DNA of 64,000 bases from Pseudomonas alkylphenolica (GCF_000746525.1 NZ_CP009048.1:5593501-5657500), one strand, 5' to 3'. Shown: positions 8,114 to 16,876, counted from the first letter of the stretch. Translations and numbers: made by a program. Notes: generated from the letters alone by a model not told the origin.

Positions 8114-8589
8114 TGAAAAACAATCGAGTTGCTTGGCGCCACTGGTTGGTTATCGCCGCTATTTTTCTGGCAGGCTTGGTGATGCTATTGATTACACTGC
8201 CGCGCCCCTACATTAATAGTCAGCCTTATCGTACAGAGGGCCGAAACTTCATAGAACACGAAGTCATGGAGTCCAAGGAAGCGTTGACTATCAGTGAACC
8301 CAGCGCGGTCATCAGTGTACTTGAACGCCTGGGCGATAAAGAGCGGCATGTTGCCGTCGGCGCCTCGCTCGTTGATACCTCGCGCTGGCGAGTAAAGATA
8401 AAGGTTGAAGATATCCAGGCCAGTAGCCAGACAGAACTGTTCGACGTCAGCCGTCATTCCGATCTGTTGTTTGCCCGCCAGTACTTCAGGCTCGGCTCCA
8501 TCCTCAGCCTGGTCATCATCCCTACCGACAGCGATGCGCTGTGCTACTACTTCCTTGAGCTTGACCGGATGCGCTGCATGGACAACTGA
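8113..8589 (+). CDS. Small membrane protein, putative ToxS-like partner
   Basis: A 158-residue protein with one N-terminal membrane segment (about residues 10-31, WLVIAAIFLAGLVMLLITLP) and a periplasmic remainder containing two cysteines (LCYYFLELDRMRCMDN). No named family is recognised by sequence. Its translation is coupled to the upstream ToxR-like regulator by a TAATG overlap. Its topology matches the ToxS/PsaF class of periplasmic chaperones that stabilise such regulators. The role is inferred from position and topology only. An in-frame ATG 15 bases upstream is possible but would lie inside the regulator gene. Confidence 0.62.
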   Translation: MKNNRVAWRHWLVIAAIFLAGLVMLLITLPRPYINSQPYRTEGRNFIEHEVMESKEALTISEPSAVISVLERLGDKERHVAVGASLVDTSRWRVKIKVEDIQASSQTELFDVSRHSDLLFARQYFRLGSILSLVIIPTDSDALCYYFLELDRMRCMDN

Positions 8590-8724
8590 CGCCAGGCCGC
8601 GGCGCACGGCGTGTGAACCGGCGCGAAGGCCATAAATAACAATTTTTGATTCCTGTTTTCCTCACTCGCGACCCTAGAGTGGGGATAGCTCTGTCACCTC
8701 AACGTGACGTCAACAGGAATTCCC

Positions 8725-9411
8725 ATGCACGTTAAAACCCTTTCGCTGCTGTTGCTCTCGATGAGCCTGTTTGGTTGTTCGATGGCGCCAAGCATCGACA
8801 CTGCGATCACCCCGGAACAACAAAAAACCAACGCACCTCTGCACGTTATCGAACACGATGACGGCACTCTTGCGTGGAAGAAATCTGATGCGCCTTTGTC
8901 GAAAAACCATGACAAAGCAATTTTCCTCAACCTGCCGAGAAGTATTTCTTTCGACAGTACTGATCCGCGCCTTGCCAAGTTTAATGGCGATGCAGACAAA
9001 CTGCGCCAACACTTCCGAACCCAGTTGGTAAAACAACTCACCGCTGGCGGTTATCGCCTGGTCGACAAACCCACCAAGGGTGCGCTGTCACTACAAGTAT
9101 CGGTTGCCGATATTGAACGCAAACCGCGTGATCCTAATGTCACCGAATACATTCCCATCGGCATGCTGGTCGGCCTTTCCCTACACGCCACCGGTGTACG
9201 CGATGAAACCCTTTATCTGTTCTTCCAGAGCGAAGTCAGCGACAGCCTGAGCGGTGAAACCCTGGCCCGCGCCGTAGACCGGGCCAGTGGCCGGAACATT
9301 GGCCAGGACAAGGCACCTGTGATCGAGGACATCTACCCGGCCATGGATTCCGCCGCGCAGATGATCCGTGAACGCCTGGACAGAGAGTTCCTGCCCAAGA
9401 AACCGGCTTGA
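8725..9411 (+). CDS. Putative lipoprotein (DUF3313-like)
   Basis: A 228-residue predicted lipoprotein. The signal peptide MHVKTLSLLLLSMSLFGC ends with a lipobox (LFGC), acylated cysteine at residue 18; the following Ser suggests outer-membrane sorting. The body has the pattern of the DUF3313 lipoprotein family (a DKLRQHFRTQLVKQLTAGGY helix followed by ALSLQVSVADIE strand), function unknown. The ATG at 8725 has AGGA eight bases upstream; the frame extends further but without a ribosome site. It is followed 41 bases later by an outer-membrane barrel gene on the same strand, perhaps co-transcribed. Confidence 0.72.
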   Translation: MHVKTLSLLLLSMSLFGCSMAPSIDTAITPEQQKTNAPLHVIEHDDGTLAWKKSDAPLSKNHDKAIFLNLPRSISFDSTDPRLAKFNGDADKLRQHFRTQLVKQLTAGGYRLVDKPTKGALSLQVSVADIERKPRDPNVTEYIPIGMLVGLSLHATGVRDETLYLFFQSEVSDSLSGETLARAVDRASGRNIGQDKAPVIEDIYPAMDSAAQMIRERLDREFLPKKPA

Positions 9412-9452
9412 TCGGCCCTTTCTCCCATTAACCAAACTCCATTGGACGAACG

Positions 9453-9953
9453 ATGAACTTCGCAAAACAGCTTGCAGCCGCCCTCCTTGTACTCAGCTCT
9501 GTGAACGCCGTGGCAGATGACCGTGGCCTCTATCTGGGCGGCGGCCTGACCAAGGTGGAAACCGACGAGCACCAGCTCAGTGACGACGACAACGCCTACA
9601 AGGCCTTTGTCGGCTACCGGCTGAATCCGTATCTGGCAGTGGAAGGCGCCTGGGTAGACCTGGGCAACTTCAGCGGCAAGGACGGCGACTTCGAAGGCCA
9701 CTCGCTACAGGCCGCCGCCCACTTCGGTATCCCGGTCGGTAAGCGCGTGCGCCTGTTCGCCAGCGCCGGCGTGCATGCCTGGGACGCTGACAACGATATC
9801 GCCGGCGACAGCAGCGACCTGGACATGACCTACGGCCTCGGTGTCGAAGTGGACGTGTTCCGTAACATCGGCGTGCGCCTGGAACAGGAAGTGCTGAAGG
9901 TTGGCAATATCGACCTGGACCAGACCAGCGCCAGCGCCTACGTGATGTTCTGA
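9453..9953 (+). CDS. Small outer-membrane beta-barrel protein (OmpA-like transmembrane domain)
   Basis: A 166-residue exported protein: Sec signal peptide 1-21 (ending VNAVA), then alternating amphipathic strands (YLGGGLTKVE, AYKAFVGYRLNPYLAVEGAW, LFASAGVHAW, TYGLGVEVDVF). It ends with the C-terminal aromatic signature SASAYVMF, typical of BAM-assembled 8-stranded barrels. There is no peptidoglycan-binding OmpA domain. Porin, adhesin or structural function cannot be told apart from the sequence. It follows a lipoprotein gene by 41 bases. Confidence 0.82.
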   Translation: MNFAKQLAAALLVLSSVNAVADDRGLYLGGGLTKVETDEHQLSDDDNAYKAFVGYRLNPYLAVEGAWVDLGNFSGKDGDFEGHSLQAAAHFGIPVGKRVRLFASAGVHAWDADNDIAGDSSDLDMTYGLGVEVDVFRNIGVRLEQEVLKVGNIDLDQTSASAYVMF

Positions 9954-10023
9954 GCCCACGCGCCAGTAGTAATTGCCGCCAACCTGCTCTTTACTAGCAA
10001 CATCCCCGCGTCGTGAGACAGGT

Positions 10024-11454
10024 ATGTTCGCTTTTGCCCAGAGTTACCCCCTGCTGATCGGCATCACCTTGATCGCACTTGATCTTCTGCTCTGGCAGGT
10101 GATCCCGGTCAGCCGGCGCCCCTTGCGCATCGGTCTGCGGCTGGGGGTGTTCCTGCTGTTCACCTGGGTGCTGATCAGCGCCGGGGTCAGCCCCCTGCAA
10201 GCCGCGCCCTGGGTCGAGGATGTACCGCGCAATTTGCTCGCGACAGTGCTGGGGATCGGTTGGTGGCTGTTCGCGGCGCGCACCGTTACGGTGGTGATCG
10301 GGGTCATTCTGGGCTCACGCAGCGGCCATACCGGGCGACTGTTGCAGGATGTACTGGGTGCCGTGATCTTCCTGGTCGCGGTTGTTGCCGCCGCCGCGTA
10401 TGTACTGCAGCTGCCAGTCAAAGGCCTGCTGGCGACGTCCGGGGTGATGGCAATCGTTATCGGTCTGGCGCTGCAGAGCACACTCAGCGATGTGTTCTCC
10501 GGCATCGTTCTCAACACTACCCGCCCCTATCAGGTCGGTGACTCGATCAGCATCGACGGCACCGAAGGCAAAGTAATCGACATCGACTGGCGCGCCACCC
10601 GCCTGCTCACAAGCAACGGCAGCATGGCGGTGATCCCCAACTCGGTCGCAGCCAAAGCCAAGCTGCTCAATTTCAGCCAGCCCAACGATGTACACGGTGT
10701 CTCCATCAGCGTCGTGGTACCTGCCAAGGTGCGCCCGCGGCGAGTGCTTGATGCCCTGGAAAAAACCCTGCAGGGCACGCGCACGCTGCTCGCCACACCG
10801 CCGCCCAAAGCGACGATCAAGAACTCGACCCTGGAGTCGGTGGAGTACGAAGCGAGTGGTTTCGTCAGCGCCATGAGCCAGAAAGTCGAAGTGCGCAACC
10901 ATATGTTCGACCTCGCCCACCGCCACCTTGAAGCGGCAGGTGTGGTCTGGAACAGCGACACCTTGACGCCGCAAACCTGGAATCGGCAACGTGCATTGCT
11001 TGAGGATGTGCGGATCTTCCGCTCACTGAGCAGCGAGGAAAAAGACAGTCTCAGCCAGCGTATGACTGCGGTGGAATACCTGGCCGATCAGGTGATCCTC
11101 GGGGTTGGCGATAGCTCGGATTACCTGTTGGTGATCGGCACAGGCGTGGTGTCTGCGGGCATCCGCGATGGCGACAAGCTGATCGAGGCCGGACGCATGG
11201 GGCCAGGTGAGGTGCTGGGCCTGGAAGGCTTGCTGGAGACGGACGATTCCACCGCCGAATTCCGCACCCTGACCAGCTGCATCCTCTACCGTATCGACAA
11301 GGCTGAAGTGCGCAGTTGCCTGGAGCAACGCGGTGAGGTCAAGACGGCGTTGATCAAGCTGCAACGCATTCGCCAGCAAACCCGCCAGTCGCTGTTGGAG
11401 CAGAAACCGGCAGCCATCAAGAAAGGCGGCTTTCTCAGCTGGCTGCACAAGTAG
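10024..11454 (+). CDS. MscS-family mechanosensitive channel with C-terminal cyclic-nucleotide-binding domain
   Basis: A 476-residue inner-membrane protein. Four or five membrane segments (first about 8-26) lead into the MscS pore helix and beta domain (GVMAIVIGLALQSTLSDVFS, then RPYQVGDSISIDGTEGKVIDI, about residues 137-190). A soluble alpha/beta domain follows. From about residue 330 a cNMP/CAP-ED beta-roll (IFRSLSSEEKDSLSQRM, VSAGIRDGDKLIEAGRMGPG, CILYRIDKAEV) replaces the usual end. This resembles cyclic-nucleotide-gated MscS relatives, implying gating by a nucleotide as well as tension. The canonical PRAR phosphate-cassette motif is not obvious, so the ligand is uncertain. Single-gene unit. 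Confidence 0.88.
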   Translation: MFAFAQSYPLLIGITLIALDLLLWQVIPVSRRPLRIGLRLGVFLLFTWVLISAGVSPLQAAPWVEDVPRNLLATVLGIGWWLFAARTVTVVIGVILGSRSGHTGRLLQDVLGAVIFLVAVVAAAAYVLQLPVKGLLATSGVMAIVIGLALQSTLSDVFSGIVLNTTRPYQVGDSISIDGTEGKVIDIDWRATRLLTSNGSMAVIPNSVAAKAKLLNFSQPNDVHGVSISVVVPAKVRPRRVLDALEKTLQGTRTLLATPPPKATIKNSTLESVEYEASGFVSAMSQKVEVRNHMFDLAHRHLEAAGVVWNSDTLTPQTWNRQRALLEDVRIFRSLSSEEKDSLSQRMTAVEYLADQVILGVGDSSDYLLVIGTGVVSAGIRDGDKLIEAGRMGPGEVLGLEGLLETDDSTAEFRTLTSCILYRIDKAEVRSCLEQRGEVKTALIKLQRIRQQTRQSLLEQKPAAIKKGGFLSWLHK

Positions 11455-11457
11455 CGG

Positions 11458-12744
11458 TTACAGCACCACGCGCAAGCACTGCCCGGCGTGATACAGCGAG
11501 AACCCGGTTTCGTAGAAGCCGGTGCGCAGCGCCGGGGCCGATACCGGTTTCATCGGCGAGAACGGAATCGGCAAGGCATCCGGGTTGTCCTGCAGCAGGA
11601 ACCGGGCGAAGGCTTTACCGATCACCGTGCCGGTGGTGTTGCCTCGGCCATTGTAGCCAGTCACCGCAACCAGGCCCGGGGCCGGTTCGAACAGGCGCAT
11701 CAGGTGGTCAGGGGTGAAGTCGATGCAGCCGGTCCAGTGCATTTGCCACTCGACCTTGCCCAACTGCGGGAAGTAGTGATTCTGGATACGGTCGGCCCAG
11801 CTGCGGATGAACCAGCTCGGCTTGTTGTCGACCCGTCCCAGGCTACCGAGCAGCAGGCGGCCTTCATCGTCGCGACGAATGCTGCTCAGCACCGTGCGGG
11901 TATCCCAGGAACCCTGGCCGTGCTTGAGCACGTTATCGGCGGCTTCGCCTTGCAGCGGCACAGAGGCGACCTGGTAGTAGTAACCACGGAAGAAGTGCTT
12001 CTGCAGGGTCGTCCAGTCGCCTTCGGTGTAGGCGCCGGTCGAGATCACCACCTTGTCGGCACTGACCGAGCCCTGGCCGGTCTTAACCCGCCAGCCACGA
12101 CCTTCGCGCTCCAGCCCCTCGACTGCCGACTGCTGAAATATCTGCCCGCCCAGACGGGTGACAGCCGCAGCCAGGCCTTGGGTGTAAGCCATGGGGTTGA
12201 TGGTGCCGGCGCGGCGATCGAGCAGCGCGGCGGAAATCTTGTCGGTACCGCAGTACTCCTCGCAGCGTGCACCGGTGAGCAGCTCGACGTCGGCACCGCG
12301 ACGGCTCCACTGCTGATGACGCGCTTCGAGGTCGGCAACGCCGCTGGCGTTATGCGCCATGTGCAGGGTGCCGCTGTTGTGTGCCTGGCAATCGATGCCC
12401 AGGCGTTTGATGGTGGCGAAGACTTCAGCAGGCGCTTCACCCAGCACCTTGTTCAGGCGGCTGCCTTGCTCATGGCCAAGGGTGGCTTCGACATCGTCGG
12501 GACGAATCCAGGTACCGGCGTTGACCAGACCGACGTTGCGCCCGGAGCCGCCGTGGCCGATTTTCCAGGCCTCCAGCAGAACAACCGACTTGCCCGCCTC
12601 CAGCAGGTGCAGCGCGGCGCTAAGGCCGGTGATACCACCGCCAATGACGCAGACGTCGGCCTTGAGTTCGCTGGCCAGTTTATCGACCGGCGTCGCGAGC
12701 CTGGTTACGTGTTCCCACAGACATTGTTGGCGCAGCTCTGGCAT
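11458..12744 (-). CDS. amaA: L-pipecolate oxidase AmaA
   Basis: FAD-dependent amino-acid oxidase of 428 residues (DAO family) that oxidises L-pipecolate to delta1-piperideine-6-carboxylate in lysine catabolism. The Rossmann FAD motif is DVCVIGGGITGLSAALHLLE (about 30-49), followed by the E-A-W/GGSGRN region typical of this family. The end contains VAVTGYNGRGNTTG, the second FAD-contact region. The assignment to AmaA rests on the neighbouring amaB and the conserved P. putida order; the fold alone would also fit PuuB-like oxidases. The start at 12744 has AAGGA upstream. A REP pair separates it from amaB, which precedes it on the same strand. Confidence 0.87.
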   Translation of the reverse strand: MPELRQQCLWEHVTRLATPVDKLASELKADVCVIGGGITGLSAALHLLEAGKSVVLLEAWKIGHGGSGRNVGLVNAGTWIRPDDVEATLGHEQGSRLNKVLGEAPAEVFATIKRLGIDCQAHNSGTLHMAHNASGVADLEARHQQWSRRGADVELLTGARCEEYCGTDKISAALLDRRAGTINPMAYTQGLAAAVTRLGGQIFQQSAVEGLEREGRGWRVKTGQGSVSADKVVISTGAYTEGDWTTLQKHFFRGYYYQVASVPLQGEAADNVLKHGQGSWDTRTVLSSIRRDDEGRLLLGSLGRVDNKPSWFIRSWADRIQNHYFPQLGKVEWQMHWTGCIDFTPDHLMRLFEPAPGLVAVTGYNGRGNTTGTVIGKAFARFLLQDNPDALPIPFSPMKPVSAPALRTGFYETGFSLYHAGQCLRVVL

Positions 12745-12783
12745 GGCCGGCTTCCTTGATTGTTCTTGTTCGGTGGTGAAGCG

Positions 12784-12850
12784 ATCGCGGGGCAAGCCCG
12801 CTCCCACAGGTTCGGATGATCCCCCTGTGGGAGCGGGCTTGCCCCGCGAT
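12784..12850. repeat. REP pair between amaB and amaA
   Basis: Two inverted REP arms (ATCGCGGGGCAAGCCCGCTC and its complement) with a short spacer, placed in outward orientation. It lies between two co-directional genes of one pathway, so it may differentially stabilise the amaB part of a common transcript or limit read-through into amaA. Confidence 0.92.
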
Positions 12851-12858
12851 TACCGTGT

Positions 12859-14349
12859 TCAGTCGAACACAATCCCCTGAGCCAACGGCAGCTCACGCGA
12901 ATAGTTCACCGTGTTGGTCTGCCGACGCATGTAGGCTTTCCACGAATCGGAGCCCGACTCACGGCCGCCACCGGTTTCTTTCTCGCCACCAAAGGCACCG
13001 CCAATTTCTGCACCGCTGGTACCGATGTTGACGTTGGCGATACCACAGTCGCTGCCCGCCGCACTCTGGAAGCGCTCAGCTTCACGCAGGTCAGTGGTGA
13101 AGATGCACGAGGACAGGCCTTGTGGCACTTCGTTGTTCAGGCGCAGGGCCTCGTCGAAGTCGTCATAGGCCAGCACGTAAAGGATCGGCGCGAAGGTCTC
13201 GTGACGCACTACGGCGCTTTGCGCCGGCATCTCGGCAATGGCTGGCGACACGTAGTAAGCGTTCGGATATTGCTCCTGCAACTGGCGCTCGCCACCGAAC
13301 ACCTGGCCGCCTTCGTCGCGGGCACGGGCCAGGGCGTCCTGCATGGCGCTGAAGGCCTGTTTGTCGATCAGCGGACCGACCAGGTTGTCTTTGCGTGGAT
13401 CGCCGATACGCACCTTGGCGTAAGCGGCTTTGACCCGCGCCACCACTTCGTCCTTGATCGAACGATGGACGATCAGGCGGCGCAGGGTGGTGCAACGCTG
13501 GCCGGCAGTACCGACGGCGCTGAACAGGATGCCGCGCACGGCCAGGTCCAGATCGGCGCTCGGCGCCAGGATCATGGCATTGTTGCCACCCAGTTCGAGG
13601 ATGCTGCGACCAAAGCGTGCGGCAACCCGCGGACCGACTTCACGGCCCATGCGGGTGCTACCGGTGGCACTGACCAGCGGCACGCGCGGGTCATCGACCA
13701 GCGCTTCACCAGCTTCACGATCACCGATGATCAGCTGGCTCAGGCCTTCTGGTGCATCACCAAAGGCTTTCAGGGCTTTCTCGAACAGCGCCTGGCAGGC
13801 CAGCGCGGTGAGCGGAGTCTTCTCCGAAGGTTTCCAGACCACAGCGTTGCCGCAGACCAGCGCCAGCGAGGTGTTCCAGGCCCAGACCGCAACCGGGAAG
13901 TTGAAGGCGCTGATGACCCCGACCACACCCAGCGGGTGCCAGGTTTCACGCATGTGGTGGCCAGGACGCTCGGAGGCGATGGTCAGACCGTACAGCTGAC
14001 GCGACAGGCCAACGGCGAAGTCGCAGATGTCGATCATTTCCTGCACTTCACCCAGGCCTTCCTGGGTGATCTTGCCGGCTTCGACGGAAACCAGTTCGCC
14101 CAGCGCCGCCTTGTTTTCCCGCAGGACTTCGCCAAACAGGCGAATCAACTCACCGCGACGCGGCGCCGGCACGTTGCGCCAGGCCTGGAAGGCCTGCTCG
14201 GCCTTGTCGATCTTGGCCACGACCTGGGCTTTGCTTTCCAGGTGCACCGAGGCAATCGCGCTGCCATCGATAGGGGTGTGAACGGGATGGTTGCCGTGGG
14301 TGTAGGCACTGGCCGGGACACCGAGGCGGTCAAGCAGTCCATCAACCAT
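12859..14349 (-). CDS. amaB: L-piperidine-6-carboxylate (2-aminoadipate semialdehyde) dehydrogenase AmaB
   Basis: NAD-dependent aldehyde dehydrogenase of 496 residues, of the ALDH7/antiquitin type. It oxidises piperideine-6-carboxylate/aminoadipate semialdehyde to L-2-aminoadipate. The key features are the oxyanion Asn in SAFNFPVAVWAWN (about residue 160), the general base in LELGGNNAMI (about 260), the catalytic cysteine in VGTAGQRCTTLRRL (about 295), and the C-terminal EIGGAFGGEKETGGGRESGS, the substrate carboxylate-binding signature of ALDH7. The ATG at 14349 is preceded by GGAG. It is divergent from a LysR gene, with a 31-bp inverted repeat between them. Confidence 0.95.
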   Translation of the reverse strand: MVDGLLDRLGVPASAYTHGNHPVHTPIDGSAIASVHLESKAQVVAKIDKAEQAFQAWRNVPAPRRGELIRLFGEVLRENKAALGELVSVEAGKITQEGLGEVQEMIDICDFAVGLSRQLYGLTIASERPGHHMRETWHPLGVVGVISAFNFPVAVWAWNTSLALVCGNAVVWKPSEKTPLTALACQALFEKALKAFGDAPEGLSQLIIGDREAGEALVDDPRVPLVSATGSTRMGREVGPRVAARFGRSILELGGNNAMILAPSADLDLAVRGILFSAVGTAGQRCTTLRRLIVHRSIKDEVVARVKAAYAKVRIGDPRKDNLVGPLIDKQAFSAMQDALARARDEGGQVFGGERQLQEQYPNAYYVSPAIAEMPAQSAVVRHETFAPILYVLAYDDFDEALRLNNEVPQGLSSCIFTTDLREAERFQSAAGSDCGIANVNIGTSGAEIGGAFGGEKETGGGRESGSDSWKAYMRRQTNTVNYSRELPLAQGIVFD

Positions 14350-14382
14350 TTTCTTCTCCTGCATGCGATGAGTGGTTGAATT

Positions 14383-14413
14383 AGTGATCGGGATCAGTAT
14401 TAATCCGATCACT
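14383..14413. promoter_or_regulatory. Inverted repeat in the amaB/lysR divergent promoter
   Basis: Perfect 9-base arms AGTGATCGG and CCGATCACT separated by 13 bases, in the 136-base gap between the two divergent starts. The arrangement fits a LysR-type operator controlling amaB and the regulator itself. Confidence 0.65.
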
Positions 14414-14485
14414 CTGGCGCAACAAACGACCTTTATTCTGCATATCATTCCGCCAGGTAATGATCTACCCGCTACTGAGGCCGCT

Positions 14486-15397
14486 ATGTCCAAACGTCTG
14501 GTGCCATCGATGGCCGCCCTGCAGTGTTTCGAGGCTGCTGCCCGGCACCTGAGCTTCACCCGCGCCGCCGAAGAACTGCACCTGACCCAGAGCGCGGTGA
14601 GCAAACAGGTCGCGCAGCTTGAGGAGATGCTCCGCCATCACCTGTTCCTGCGCATCCGCCGCCGCCTGCAGCTGACACCCGCCGGCGCGCTTTACCTGGC
14701 TGAGGTCAACAAGATCCTCACCCAGGTCGACATGTCCAGCCGCTACATCCTCTCTTATGGCGAGCAAACCGAAGTATTGAAGGTAGCCACTCAACCGAGC
14801 TTTGGTGTGCGCTGGTTGATTCCGCACCTTAAAGGCTTCGGTAAGCGCCACCCCAACATCCACCTGGATATCCGCAATGAGATGGAGCCTTTCGCCTTGC
14901 TGCAGGGCAAGGCCGACGTGGTGTTCTTCTACGGCCAGGGCACCTGGCCCGGTGCGACCTGTATAGAACTGTTCGGTGAAGAGGTGGTGCCGGTCTGCGC
15001 AGCGGAATTGTTGCAGGGCCGAACCTTGAACGACGCCAGCGAACTGGCCGAGCTGGTGCTGCTGCAAAGCACTTCGCGCCCGGAAGCCTGGCATGAGTGG
15101 TTCCTCGAACAAGGCCTGCATTCGGCCCACAGCTACCACGGGCCGCGCTTCGACACCTTCTATATGAGCCTCAGTGCCGCGCAGTCCGGTTGTGGCGTGG
15201 CCCTGGTGCCACGTTACCTGGTGGCGCAGGAGCTGGCCGAAGGCAAACTGATCGTGCCCTGGCAACACAGCATGCGCAGCAATGGCGCGCATTTTCTGGC
15301 GTTTGCCGAGCATGCAGCAGAAGTGCCCAAGGTACGAGCGCTGGTCGACTGGATCGCTGCCGAGCTGGCGTCAGAAGATCAAGAATCCACGGAATGA
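14486..15397 (+). CDS. LysR-family transcriptional regulator (next to amaB)
   Basis: A 303-residue LysR regulator of the GcvA-like subgroup. The N-terminal winged helix (SMAALQCFEAAARHLSFTRA, then AEELHLTQSAVSKQVAQLEE, residues 8-47) is followed by the effector domain beginning about residue 92 (VLKVATQPSFGVRWLIPHL). Divergent from amaB and followed 81 bases later by hglS on the same strand, so it probably controls lysine/pipecolate catabolism with an aminoadipate-pathway metabolite as effector; this is inferred from position. The likely operator is the inverted repeat at 14383-14413. Confidence 0.9.
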   Translation: MSKRLVPSMAALQCFEAAARHLSFTRAAEELHLTQSAVSKQVAQLEEMLRHHLFLRIRRRLQLTPAGALYLAEVNKILTQVDMSSRYILSYGEQTEVLKVATQPSFGVRWLIPHLKGFGKRHPNIHLDIRNEMEPFALLQGKADVVFFYGQGTWPGATCIELFGEEVVPVCAAELLQGRTLNDASELAELVLLQSTSRPEAWHEWFLEQGLHSAHSYHGPRFDTFYMSLSAAQSGCGVALVPRYLVAQELAEGKLIVPWQHSMRSNGAHFLAFAEHAAEVPKVRALVDWIAAELASEDQESTE

Positions 15398-15478
15398 CAG
15401 ATCGACTTTTTTTCGCTTGCGGGAGTACTGCATTCCTCGCTTTCATGTAGGGGTGCCCACCTCACCAGGAAGCTTTCG

Positions 15479-16876
15479 ATGCCCGCTCAAGATTTCGTCA
15501 GCCCGGACAGCATTCGCGCGCAGTTCTCCGCCGCCATGTCGCTCATGTACAAACAGGAAGTGCCGCTGTACGGCACCCTGCTGTCGCTGGTGAGCGAAAT
15601 CAACCAGCAGGTCATGGCCGAGCAGCCAGAGGTGGCCCAGGCCCTGCGCTGGACCGGCGAAATCGAACGCCTGGACCAGGAGCGTCATGGCGCCATCCGT
15701 GTCGGTACTGCCGAAGAGCTGGCGACCATCGCCCGCCTGTTTGCGGTGATGGGCATGCAACCGGTGGGTTATTACGACCTCAGCTCGGCCGGCGTACCGG
15801 TGCATTCCACCGCTTTTCGCGCCGTTCACGAACAATCGCTGCATATCAGCCCGTTCCGGGTTTTCACTTCGCTGTTGCGCCTGGAGCTGATCGACAACCC
15901 GGCTTTGCGCGAGCTAGCCCGGCAGATCCTCGCCAAGCGGCAGATCTTCACTCCGCGCGCTCTGGAGCTGACCCAGCAGTTCGAGCGTGATGGCGGCCTG
16001 AATGCTGATGATGCCCGCACTTTTGTTGACGAAGCCCTGCACACCTTCCGTTGGCACCACGATGCCACGGTGACTGCCGAGCAGTATCAACAGCTGCATG
16101 ATCAACACCGTCTGATCGCCGATGTGGTGGCCTTCAAAGGCCCGCACATCAACCATCTGACGCCGCGCACCCTGGACATCGATGCGATCCAGCTGGGCAT
16201 GCCGGCCAAAGGCATTCCACCCAAGGCGGTGATCGAAGGCCCGCCACCACGGCGCTGCCCGATCCTGCTGCGTCAAACCAGCTTCAAAGCCCTGCAGGAA
16301 AAGGTCGCGTTCAGTGATCAGCAAGGTGCTGCGGGCGGCAGTCACACCGCACGCTTTGGCGAGATCGAGCAGCGTGGTGCGGCGCTGACGCCCAAAGGGC
16401 GCCAGCTGTATGACCAACTGCTCGACGCCGCCCGCGATGCATTGGGCGGCGTACCGGCAGAAGCCAACGCCGAGCGCTACATGCAGTTGCTCAAAGACAG
16501 CTTCCAGGCGTTCCCGGATGACCTCGCGCAGATGCGTGAGCAGGGCCTGGCGTACTTCCGTTATTTCCCCACCGAGCGCGGCCTGGCTGCACGGGGCGAC
16601 GCGGGGCGTCCGACGTCACTGGACGGCCTTATCGATGCCGGCCACGTGCATTTCGAAGCGTTGGTGTATGAGGACTTTTTGCCGGTCAGTGCTGCGGGGA
16701 TCTTCCAGTCCAACCTGGGGGATGAGGCGCAGAGCGAGTACGGCAGCAATGCCAACCGCGATGCCTTTGAACAGGCGCTGGGCAAGCCGGTGCAGGATGA
16801 GCTCGCGCTGTATGCGCAGAGTCAGCAGCGGTCGTTGCAGGCCTGTGCCAAGGCGCTGGATTTGCCGGGGCTGTAA
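15479..16876 (+). CDS. hglS: 2-oxoadipate dioxygenase/decarboxylase HglS (DUF1338 family)
   Basis: A 465-residue Fe(II) enzyme of the YdcJ/DUF1338 family that converts 2-oxoadipate to D-2-hydroxyglutarate in the aminoadipate branch of lysine breakdown. By my count His70 (QERHGAIRVG, with the substrate-binding arginine four residues on), His226 (KGPHINHLTPR) and a Glu near 295 (ARFGEIEQRG) supply the metal triad described for the P. putida enzyme. The vicinal-oxygen-chelate fold is not visible directly. AGGA precedes the ATG by seven bases. Downstream of a LysR gene and convergent with another, with a REP pair at the shared 3' side. Confidence 0.92.
   Translation: MPAQDFVSPDSIRAQFSAAMSLMYKQEVPLYGTLLSLVSEINQQVMAEQPEVAQALRWTGEIERLDQERHGAIRVGTAEELATIARLFAVMGMQPVGYYDLSSAGVPVHSTAFRAVHEQSLHISPFRVFTSLLRLELIDNPALRELARQILAKRQIFTPRALELTQQFERDGGLNADDARTFVDEALHTFRWHHDATVTAEQYQQLHDQHRLIADVVAFKGPHINHLTPRTLDIDAIQLGMPAKGIPPKAVIEGPPPRRCPILLRQTSFKALQEKVAFSDQQGAAGGSHTARFGEIEQRGAALTPKGRQLYDQLLDAARDALGGVPAEANAERYMQLLKDSFQAFPDDLAQMREQGLAYFRYFPTERGLAARGDAGRPTSLDGLIDAGHVHFEALVYEDFLPVSAAGIFQSNLGDEAQSEYGSNANRDAFEQALGKPVQDELALYAQSQQRSLQACAKALDLPGL

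Noticed and set aside
13120..14379. 419-residue open frame antisense to amaB
   Set aside because: Shadow of the GC-rich amaB codons; His/Gln/Arg-rich, with no family match, and the real gene is certain.
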